Assembly: GCA_016235125.1 (NCBI GenBank)
Contig: JACRLZ010000002.1
Coordinates: forward strand, 310,001 to 374,000
Origin: Sphingobacteriales bacterium
GTDB lineage: Bacteria; Bacteroidota; Bacteroidia; Chitinophagales; Chitinophagaceae
Direction: 5' to 3'
DNA: 64,000 nucleotides
Shown here: positions 57,550 to 64,000 of the stretch, piece after piece
Position numbering within the stretch: the stretch's first letter is position 1
How the letters are laid out: every line of letters starts with the position of its first letter
Notes under the pieces: model-generated
What the model was told of the DNA's origin: nothing
Database searches by the model: none
What the model saw: the letters and a program-made list of their open reading frames with translations, nothing else
Program-made: the position numbers and the translations under genes

Positions 57550-59991
57550 TCAAAACCCCTTCTTATCTTCCTTCTTCCCCGCATTCTTCACATATTTTTC
57601 CAGCCAGTTAAATTGCTCATTCAGCATGTGCAGAATATTTTCCCGACCCTGGTAGCCATGGCTTTCGTAAGGCAGCTGTAAATACTTCACGGTGCCTCCA
57701 TGTCCCTTAATGGCATTGAACATTCTTTCGCTTTGTATGGGGAAAGTGCCGGTGTTGTTGTCCATTTCGCCATGCACCAGCAGTATGGGTGTTTTTATTT
57801 TATCGGCATAATTAAAAGGGCTCATATCATTATATAATTGTGTGGCCTGCCAGTAAGTTCTGTCCTCATTCTGAAAACCAAAAGGAGTGAGTGAACGGTT
57901 ATAAGCGCCGCTGCGGGCAATACCTGCTTTAAAGAGTTTGGTATGTGCCAGCAAATTTGCTGTCATAAATGCTCCATAGCTATGGCCGCCAACAGCCATC
58001 CTGTTCTTATCACCTACACCCATTTCATCCAACACATTGATAGCTGCTTCTGCATTCATGGTTAGCTGCTGAACAAAATCATCATTGGGTTTTTTGTCTT
58101 TGCTGACCGATACGATTGGCATCTCAGCATTATTTAAAACTGCATAGCCTTGTGTAACGTAATAAACAGGCGAGCCCCAGTTGAGCAATGTAAAGCGGTG
58201 CTCACTGCCACGTATCTGTGCTGCGTCGGCAGCAGAATTATATTCAGCCGGGTAGGCCCAGATGAACACAGGCAGTTTGCCATCTCTTTCTTTATTATAT
58301 CCTTTGGGTAAATACAGTTCACCGGTGAGGTTCACTCCATCGGCTCTTTTATATTTTATTTTTTGTTTACTTACTCCATCTAACTGCGGATATGGATTGG
58401 TAAAACTGGTTAGCTGCCTGTCGGCTATTTTCAGTTTAAGATTCTTCACCCAGTAGTTGGGCACTTCTTTTTCGTTTTCTTTTCTTGTGAGCAACTGGAG
58501 TTTATCCGCATCCATTACTTTGGCCACATATTCAAAATCAGTTTCATTGCTGCGCCAGATGATGTCTGTCTTTTTTGTGGCCAGATCAAATGTTGCCAGA
58601 AAAGGAAGATCACCTTTGGGTGAGCTGCCAACAGGATTATTCATCAGCAGCTTGCTGCCATTATCAATTGTTTTGAGCACATCACGGCCCCACTGATTTT
58701 TTTCAGTGACCGGGAAACCAGGGTTGGAATAAGCATCTGTTGTATTTCTTTCTATTAATTTTTCCATTTCACCGGTGGCTGGGTTGAAACGACTCATTTG
58801 AGTTTGTTGCTTGCCCTGCAAACCTTCATTCACCAATGCCAGTGTGGAGTTGCCCCAGGTCACGCCACGATACCGCATTTTTGTTTTAAACAAAAGTTTT
58901 GGTTCCGTATTAAAAGGAGCAGGCATTGCATACAGCACATCATGATAGTCCACATTCTTTTTTATCAAGCCACTGTCCAATGGCATGCACCAGGTCACTG
59001 TGGCCGGTTCATCATCCCGCCAGTCAAAGCTGCGGGGAACGAATTGCACATTATCATTTCCACTTGGAGCTGTTTCGGCGGAAGGCAGATCAGCTAATTG
59101 CTTTACCGGTTTGCCATTCATATCGGCTATGTACACATTGGAAGGAAAACCCTGCGCCGGCACCAGGTAGGAGAATGGTTTTTTCAGTGCTCTTACCAGC
59201 ATATATTTTTTATCTGGCGAAACATTAGGAATATTACCGATATATGGCTGACTGATCTTAGCTTCTGTGCCACTTATATTTTTTACCAATTGAGCAGTGG
59301 CATAAAATTCAAATAATTGTTCATCGTATGGGCTCTTTATCATGTCCTGGAAAGTGGGCCGGGGTGAAGCCTTGCCATAATTTTCCTGCACAGTGGGTCC
59401 CTTTGGCATGAGAGGTTTCGCCGGCGCTGCTGAAGCAGGTTTGATGACTGTGCGGTACAACAAAGTGTTATCATCATACCACTGGTAGCCGCCCATTACA
59501 AGGTTCAGCGCTGTCTTGTTCACTTTCATGGCTTTTTGTGTGGCTACATCAATTACATAGAGTTCAACTTTATCAGCCAGGGTTTGAGTAAAAGCAATTT
59601 TTTTATCGCCCGGGCTCCAGCTTACACTGCCGGCAAAAAGCGGGGAAGGCAGACCGGTTATTTTAATTTCTTTTCCTGAAGCAATATTTTTCAGCCAGAT
59701 ATTGCTGATGAAATTCTGGCGGCTCGGTGCAAAATTGTTTGGATTGATACGCAGTCCTGCAATTTTCAATTCAGGTCTTGCCAGTTCTTCTACGGAAGGA
59801 TAGAGGCTTACATCATACAGTAGCATCCACTCAGCTTTATCATCAATACTCACACTGGGTGATGATTTGGCCAGCAGCATATCAGCGATATCTTTTGGAG
59901 GTATTTTATAGCCATTAGCGTCCTGTGCTCTTACAATTATTGAAACCAACAGGAAGGAGAGAATAATAGAAGCAATGCGTTTGGTCGCCAT
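57550..59991 (-). CDS. S9 family serine peptidase (prolyl oligopeptidase-like), exported
   Basis: 813 residues from ATG 59991 ('MATKRIASIILSFLLVSIIV', signal peptide); a further ATG at 60102 would add residues before the signal and is rejected. N-terminal propeller (about 60-560), C-terminal peptidase domain (about 590-800). Triad: Ser671 in 'GGHSYGAF', Asp744 in 'HGEMDNNTG', His778 in 'YESHGYQG'. Resembles the glutamyl endopeptidase/PREPL-like branch common in Bacteroidota, not DPP4 (no double-Glu motif seen). Periplasmic. Confidence 0.9.
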   Translation of the reverse strand: MATKRIASIILSFLLVSIIVRAQDANGYKIPPKDIADMLLAKSSPSVSIDDKAEWMLLYDVSLYPSVEELARPELKIAGLRINPNNFAPSRQNFISNIWLKNIASGKEIKITGLPSPLFAGSVSWSPGDKKIAFTQTLADKVELYVIDVATQKAMKVNKTALNLVMGGYQWYDDNTLLYRTVIKPASAAPAKPLMPKGPTVQENYGKASPRPTFQDMIKSPYDEQLFEFYATAQLVKNISGTEAKISQPYIGNIPNVSPDKKYMLVRALKKPFSYLVPAQGFPSNVYIADMNGKPVKQLADLPSAETAPSGNDNVQFVPRSFDWRDDEPATVTWCMPLDSGLIKKNVDYHDVLYAMPAPFNTEPKLLFKTKMRYRGVTWGNSTLALVNEGLQGKQQTQMSRFNPATGEMEKLIERNTTDAYSNPGFPVTEKNQWGRDVLKTIDNGSKLLMNNPVGSSPKGDLPFLATFDLATKKTDIIWRSNETDFEYVAKVMDADKLQLLTRKENEKEVPNYWVKNLKLKIADRQLTSFTNPYPQLDGVSKQKIKYKRADGVNLTGELYLPKGYNKERDGKLPVFIWAYPAEYNSAADAAQIRGSEHRFTLLNWGSPVYYVTQGYAVLNNAEMPIVSVSKDKKPNDDFVQQLTMNAEAAINVLDEMGVGDKNRMAVGGHSYGAFMTANLLAHTKLFKAGIARSGAYNRSLTPFGFQNEDRTYWQATQLYNDMSPFNYADKIKTPILLVHGEMDNNTGTFPIQSERMFNAIKGHGGTVKYLQLPYESHGYQGRENILHMLNEQFNWLEKYVKNAGKKEDKKGF

Positions 59992-60113
59992 GGTCGGGAG
60001 TTTAGACATACAAGTTAAGCAAGTAATAGCTTTTATAAATACCATTGATATAAAAACTGCCGGAGTTTTGGCCTTTACATGATTAGGTTTAATTTTATTC
60101 ATTACAATTTAAT

Positions 60114-61364
60114 ATGACAAACAATTCATTACGACATTCATCTGTTATCATTTTACTGGCCATTGGTTTTATTATGGCTACAAAACCGGTGAAAGATATT
60201 GAGCTGACACTTCCTTCAGGTTTTAAAGCTGAAACCGTTGTGGAATCTTTGGGCAGGAACCGGCACATTACTGTAAATGGTAATGGTGACATCTATGTAA
60301 AACTGGACAAGCCAAAAGACGGAAAAGGAATTATTGTTCTTCGAAAGACTGACGGACAATACAAGATTATCAAAAGCTTTGGCAACTTCACAGGCACAGG
60401 CATTGCAATTAAAAATGGATACCTCTACGCTACATCAGATAATACTGTGTACAGATACAAATTCAGCAATAATGAGATTATAAACCCAGACAATCCTGAA
60501 ATAATTGTATCAGGGCTTGTGGCAGGTAATCAGCATTCATCAAAATCTATTGCGCTGGATGATAAGGGAAACTTATATGTTACTATCGGCGCACCGTCCA
60601 ATGCCTGCCAGGTAAAAGACCGCTCTGCCGGTTCTCCCGGTCAGGATCCTTGTCCCTTATTGGAAAAAGCAGGAGGTGTGTGGCAATTTAGGGCAGACAG
60701 ATTAAATCAATCTTATGCAGAAGGGATTCGTTATGCAACGGGCATCCGGAACATTGTTGGTATTGCTTGGAATGAAAAGGAAAAAACATTATACGCCATG
60801 CAGCATGGAAGAGACCAGTTAAATAATATTGCGCCTGACAACTATTCCAATGAAGAAAGCGCTGAATTACCCTCTGAAGAATTTTTGCTAATCAAAAAAG
60901 GAAGTGATTTTGGATGGCCCTATTGTTATTATGATCATATTCAAAAAAAGAAAGTGTTGGGTCCTGAATACGGAGGCGACGGAAACAAGCAGGGCAGGTG
61001 TGCAGATAAGGATCAGCCGATCCTTGGCTTTCCGGGTCATTGGGGGCCAAATGATCTTTTATTCTATACAGGAAAAATGTTTCCGGATAAATATAAGAAC
61101 GGGGCATTCATTGCATTTCATGGAAGCTGGAACAGGGCGCCATTGCCGCAGGCAGGATATTTTGTTGTATTTGTTCCTATGAAAGATGGCAAGCCTTCCG
61201 GCAACTATGAAATATTCGCCAATGGTTTTGCCGGCAAAGGAACCATTGCAGGACCGGGTCAGGCAAAGTATCGTCCCTGTGGATTGGCACAAGGGCCTGA
61301 TGGGGCTTTATATGTGTCGGATTCGAAAGAAGGGAGGATTTGGAAGATAGTGTATGAGAAATGA
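60114..61364 (+). CDS. PQQ-dependent sugar dehydrogenase-like beta-propeller protein (sorbosone dehydrogenase family)
   Basis: 416 residues, signal-like N-terminus (1-19). Family motifs: 'GLVAGNQHSSKSIALDDKGNLYV', 'YATGIRNIVGIAWNEKEKTLYAMQHGRDQL', 'KKGSDFGWPYCYYD', 'FHGSWNRAP' and 'PCGLAQGPDGALYVSD' (blocks shown in part at most 20), with the Arg/His/Asn residues that bind PQQ in glucose/sorbosone dehydrogenases. Probably oxidises an aldose in the periplasm. No c-type cytochrome fusion, unlike many relatives. A word array starts at its stop codon. Confidence 0.82.
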   Translation: MTNNSLRHSSVIILLAIGFIMATKPVKDIELTLPSGFKAETVVESLGRNRHITVNGNGDIYVKLDKPKDGKGIIVLRKTDGQYKIIKSFGNFTGTGIAIKNGYLYATSDNTVYRYKFSNNEIINPDNPEIIVSGLVAGNQHSSKSIALDDKGNLYVTIGAPSNACQVKDRSAGSPGQDPCPLLEKAGGVWQFRADRLNQSYAEGIRYATGIRNIVGIAWNEKEKTLYAMQHGRDQLNNIAPDNYSNEESAELPSEEFLLIKKGSDFGWPYCYYDHIQKKKVLGPEYGGDGNKQGRCADKDQPILGFPGHWGPNDLLFYTGKMFPDKYKNGAFIAFHGSWNRAPLPQAGYFVVFVPMKDGKPSGNYEIFANGFAGKGTIAGPGQAKYRPCGLAQGPDGALYVSDSKEGRIWKIVYEK

Positions 61365-61393
61365 GTCGGGAGTCTGGAGTCGTTAGTCAGGAG
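61364..61393. repeat. Unpaired GTCGGGAGTC word array after the dehydrogenase gene
   Basis: GAGTCGGGAGTCTGGAGTCG and onward, same words as the arms of cassette 2. It starts in the last base of the stop codon. No inverted partner or family gene was found nearby. Confidence 0.6.
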
Positions 61394-61402
61394 CGAGAAA
61401 CA

Positions 61403-62668
61403 TTATTGTTTGTAAATAACTCCGTCTTTGATTACTAATTTTATCTTCCTGATATTTTTAATATCTGTTGAAGGATCACCTTCCACCGCAATGATATCAG
61501 CCAGCAATCCCTTTTTGATTCTGCCAATTTTATCTGCATAGCCAAATACTTCTGCATTTACAGATGTGGCAGACTTTAAAACATCCATCGGTTTCATCCC
61601 GTATTCTACCATCAGTTCCATTTCTCTTGTATTGTCGCCATGAATGTACACACCCACATCGCCGCCCATACAAATAGTTACGTCTGCCTGCAAAGCAAGT
61701 TGAAAACTTTTTTTCTTTTCGGTGATACTTTTTGGTTCAGGGTCAACCCCTCGTTTCCATCCACGATATTGTTGTATTGCATCACCAGCAGCAAGAGTGG
61801 GGCAGAGGGCCACTCCTTTTTCTTTCATCAGTTTAAAAACTTCCAATGTTCCATTGTCGCCATGTTCGATAGTTGATACGCCAGCCATAATTGCTCTGCG
61901 CATTCCTTCAGGTGTTGCAGCATGAGCTACAACCGGCCGGTTACTGCTATTAGCAATTTTTACAGCGGTTGTAATTTCTTCTTCAGTAAAAGTGGGAGCG
62001 GACTCACTATTTTTTCCCCAGCGATAGTCGGCATAAATTTTTATCAGGTCGGCGCCTTTCCCGATCTCCGTTCTCACTTCTTCCATCATTTCATTAGCAT
62101 TTGAAACTTCAGCAGCGCCTTGTGGTAAAACAACATCTGCTGATGACGATCTTGGCCCATATGTTCCCTTTGCTACAATAGCTCTTGTAGCAATGATCAT
62201 TCTTGGTCCGGGTACCACTCCTTTTTCAATTGCTTTTTTCAAACCCACATCGTCATACATAGCTCCTTCTGTTCCCAGGTCTCTCACAGTAGTAAAGCCA
62301 GCCATCAGTGTAGCATTGGCATGATTTACGGCTCTTGCCGTTCTTTCTGCTCTTGATTCCTTCAGCACCTGGTCATCCCATGATGTTTCATTATAAGGAT
62401 GGAGAAATAAATGCGAATGACCTTCAATTAATCCCGGAAGCAATGTCATTCCTTTCAGTTCGATGATCTTTGTGTCTGCAGGCAGTTTGAAACTCATCGA
62501 TCCGGCTTCTTCTATTTTATTATTCTTCAGCAGCACTACCCAGCCGGTTTGCATCTGCTCTCCATCAAATACCCTGTCTGGTTTCAGCAGAATAAACTTA
62601 TCTGGTTGCTGGGCAATAATCTTACCAGCGTAAAAAAGAATGAATAATATTCCAAAGGCTTTTTTCAT
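61403..62668 (-). CDS. Exported metal-dependent amidohydrolase
   Basis: 421 residues, signal peptide 1-20 ('ILFYAGKIIAQ'). Amidohydrolase superfamily motifs: 'EGHSHLFLHPYNE' with H-x-H (about 82-94), carboxyl-Lys candidate in 'LIKIYADYRW', His in 'VAHAATPEGMRRA' and 'STIEHGDNG', Asp in 'MGGDVGVYIHGDN'. It resembles imidazolonepropionase- and Xaa-Pro dipeptidase-like secreted hydrolases. The last gene of a two-gene unit; the metallopeptidase-like gene is 2 bp upstream. Confidence 0.88.
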   Translation of the reverse strand: MKKAFGILFILFYAGKIIAQQPDKFILLKPDRVFDGEQMQTGWVVLLKNNKIEEAGSMSFKLPADTKIIELKGMTLLPGLIEGHSHLFLHPYNETSWDDQVLKESRAERTARAVNHANATLMAGFTTVRDLGTEGAMYDDVGLKKAIEKGVVPGPRMIIATRAIVAKGTYGPRSSSADVVLPQGAAEVSNANEMMEEVRTEIGKGADLIKIYADYRWGKNSESAPTFTEEEITTAVKIANSSNRPVVAHAATPEGMRRAIMAGVSTIEHGDNGTLEVFKLMKEKGVALCPTLAAGDAIQQYRGWKRGVDPEPKSITEKKKSFQLALQADVTICMGGDVGVYIHGDNTREMELMVEYGMKPMDVLKSATSVNAEVFGYADKIGRIKKGLLADIIAVEGDPSTDIKNIRKIKLVIKDGVIYKQ

Positions 62669-62670
62669 CG

Positions 62671-63444
62671 TTATTGTTGGATAGAAAATTTCCGGAAATA
62701 ATCCTCTGTAAAACTTTTATCCAGCTTTCCATAAAACGCAACCAGCAGTTTTACTTTTTGCCTGATGCGGGGATAGGTGTCAAAATATATCCAGAAATCT
62801 TCGTCTGGTTTAAATAGATTTTGTGCAAGGGTATTTAAATCGTTTTCAAGACTTGAAATTGCATATTGCGTAAGAAAACCTTTTTTACACAGAGCTGTAT
62901 CAAAACTCTGGGAAGACTCGTTATTGCGGATAGCTCCTACACCTGCTTCCGGATCATTGTAATCAAATCCGGGTATATTGGCGTTTTTCCATGCAATAGT
63001 GTCAAGAAATCTTGAATAACCCCGCATAAGAATACTGGAGTATTCATGATGAAAGGTTTGTTCGAGATAGGAATCAGTATAGCCATTTGATTCACCATCG
63101 TTGGTGACATACACGGCATCATTTGAATTAGTGCCGCCAAAACCGACATTAAAGAATGACATGCTTTTAAAAAAATAAACAGATTTGAGTGTAAGCTTTA
63201 ATAATCCTGCCGGGTATTTTGAAATGGCTGCAACGATGGCGCTTTTGCTCCTGCTGATTTCACTTTTGGCAATCGGTTCGGAAGCAGCGCTGGTAGGGGC
63301 CGATTGCCATTCTTCAGGAAATGCGTCGGCTGTCGTTACATTGAAATAAACACTTACCCCTTTTATGGTTGTATCACCCGGGCCCGATGATGCTTTCAGC
63401 ATCAACAGAACTGTGAAAATGCTAAGCCATACGGTTTTTATCAT
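62671..63444 (-). CDS. Putative zinc-peptidase-like exported protein with altered HExxH
   Basis: 257 residues, signal peptide 1-20. 'LEQTFHHEYSSILM' (128-141) has H-H-E where a HExxH would be, but the second His is replaced by Ser (HEYSS). 'AFPEEWQSAP' and 'GFDYNDPEAGVGAIRNNE' are conserved blocks known to me from Bacteroidota putative zinc-binding lipoproteins. Glu or other residues might replace the ligand, or the protein may have lost activity. Starts the operon with the amidohydrolase. Confidence 0.65.
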   Translation of the reverse strand: MIKTVWLSIFTVLLMLKASSGPGDTTIKGVSVYFNVTTADAFPEEWQSAPTSAASEPIAKSEISRSKSAIVAAISKYPAGLLKLTLKSVYFFKSMSFFNVGFGGTNSNDAVYVTNDGESNGYTDSYLEQTFHHEYSSILMRGYSRFLDTIAWKNANIPGFDYNDPEAGVGAIRNNESSQSFDTALCKKGFLTQYAISSLENDLNTLAQNLFKPDEDFWIYFDTYPRIRQKVKLLVAFYGKLDKSFTEDYFRKFSIQQ

Positions 63445-63463
63445 ATGTTAAATCTAAAAAGAA

Positions 63464-63494
63464 TTTGAATATGTGAATTTTGCTTCTATATTTG
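63464..63494 (+). promoter_or_regulatory. Promoter of the trp leader
   Basis: TTTG at 63464-63467 and TATATTTG at 63487-63494, separated by 19 bases, match the Bacteroidota consensus TTTG-N19-TAnnTTTG exactly. The leader ATG is eight bases past the -7 box, so the leader peptide is near the 5' end of the mRNA. Confidence 0.8.
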
Positions 63495-63501
63495 TGATGT
63501 A

Positions 63502-63564
63502 ATGAAACAGCAAATTACAAATAAACTGTGGTGGTGGAACAGCAACTCTTACGGGGTACTGTAA
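63502..63564 (+). CDS. trpL: trp leader peptide
   Basis: 20 codons, ATG 63502 to TAA 63562-63564, with three consecutive Trp codons (TGG at 63529-63537) in 'KLWWWNSNSYGVL'. The peptide ends in codons that contain one strand of the antiterminator (63552-63560). Together with the following terminator and trpE this is a classical transcription attenuator: ribosomes stall at TGG when charged tRNA-Trp is scarce. Confidence 0.9.
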   Translation: MKQQITNKLWWWNSNSYGVL

Positions 63565-63597
63565 TATCATCATTGTATTTGTATAATTATATTCAGA

Positions 63598-63622
63598 CCC
63601 CGCATAATGCGGGGTTTTTTAT
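63598..63622 (+). terminator. trp attenuator terminator
   Basis: CCCCGC (63598-63603) pairs with GCGGGG (63609-63614), loop ATAAT, followed by T6. The competing antiterminator uses CGGGGT-(a)-CT (63552-63560) with AGACCCCG (63595-63602), so the two structures exclude each other. Confidence 0.88.
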
Positions 63623-63627
63623 TTGAA

Positions 63628-64000
63628 ATGAGGAAAATTGAAATAAATACAAGCTGTAAGAAAATGCTGGCAGATGTGTATACACCTGTTGGCATTTACC
63701 TGCGGTTGCGGGATAAATTCCGGGATACCATTTTACTGGAAAGCACCGATCATCATTCATTTGAAAACAGCTGGTCCTTTATCTGCATTAATGCTATTGG
63801 AGGCATGGAAATCAGGTCAGCTGAATTTGCTGAATTCAAATTACCAGGTCAAAAGCCGGAAAAAATAGCGCTGAAAAATCCACGGGAAGTGCCGGAACTT
63901 TTTTGGGAGTTCATGCAGAAGTTTAAAATAAAACAGCCGGAAGTAAAAGAAGCAAAGTTTGCGCAGGGACTTTTTGGATATACCTGTTATGATGCTGTAA
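63628..64000 (+). CDS. trpE: Anthranilate synthase component I, 5' part
   Basis: First 124 residues from ATG 63628; runs off the window. 'MLADVYTPVGIYLRLRDKF', 'TILLESTDHHSFENSWSFI' (in part) and 'FAQGLFGYTCYDAV' are N-terminal TrpE blocks; the L-L-E-S motif binds feedback-inhibiting tryptophan. It converts chorismate and glutamine-derived ammonia to anthranilate. The catalytic chorismate domain lies outside. Position behind the trp attenuator confirms the assignment. 'LLESTDHHSFENSWSF' suggests it remains feedback-sensitive. Confidence 0.92.
   Translation, partial: MRKIEINTSCKKMLADVYTPVGIYLRLRDKFRDTILLESTDHHSFENSWSFICINAIGGMEIRSAEFAEFKLPGQKPEKIALKNPREVPELFWEFMQKFKIKQPEVKEAKFAQGLFGYTCYDAV

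Overview
The window is chromosomal DNA of a member of the Bacteroidota, most likely of the Chitinophagaceae or a close relative. The evidence is direct: promoters of the Bacteroidota type (TAnnTTTG at -7, best seen upstream of the trp leader, the SRP RNA, cysteine desulfurase and glmM); type IX secretion parts (a T9SS plug protein and a C-terminal sorting domain); TamL, the lipoprotein form of TamA; an ECF sigma factor followed by a membrane/beta-barrel protein; a putative serine palmitoyltransferase; and SprB-type repeats. There is no phage, insertion sequence, CRISPR array or rRNA operon. The only RNA gene seen is the SRP RNA.

Layout. 1-5.6 kb: a cut-off esterase, an M1 peptidase, a HupE/UreJ-like membrane protein, a DUF6702-like protein and a CNNM/HlyC-type protein. 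5.8-11.3 kb: two LtaS-like phosphotransferases around a PAP2 phosphatase, then a two-gene nucleotidyltransferase module lying between two copies of the second transferase's last codons. 11.4-17.8 kb: a barrel-like protein, methyltransferase, GlmM, CHAD-like protein, cysteine desulfurase and a flippase-like protein. 17.8-29 kb: a collapsed T9SS cargo pseudogene, OMP, HTH regulator with a poly-C tract, PspC, aconitase, small proteins, a beta-lactamase-fold pseudogene, an ECF sigma operon and UbiX. 29.4-37.6 kb: DPP4-like peptidase, serine palmitoyltransferase-like enzyme, FadL-like porin, lipoprotein and ProS. 38-45 kb: an RDD protein divergent from the operon SpoIIM-DUF4129-DUF4350-MoxR-DUF58. 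45-53.5 kb: TruB, TamL, an rRNA methyltransferase, a LolC/FtsX permease, the T9SS plug, SRP RNA and transaldolase. 53.6-63.4 kb: two PD-(D/E)xK nuclease-like proteins, a beta-propeller protein, an S9 peptidase, a PQQ-type dehydrogenase, an amidohydrolase and a degenerate metallopeptidase. The right edge holds a trp attenuator and the start of trpE.

The most unusual pattern is a set of three cassettes (35.6, 43.2 and 52.4 kb). Each consists of a four-helix-bundle gene of the 23S rRNA intervening-sequence (S23/Avd-like) family between imperfect inverted repeats built from short repeated words. The words differ from cassette to cassette, and each right arm ends 4-15 bases before the start codon of the next gene (proS, the DUF58 gene, transaldolase). 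ORF-less arrays of the same kind lie at 19.8, 45.0 and 61.4 kb. This copies the architecture of rRNA intervening sequences in protein-gene transcripts and is the best candidate for an undescribed system here. Also notable are the trp leader, with mutually exclusive hairpins that can be written out base by base, and several families of short palindromic repeats that intrude into coding regions.
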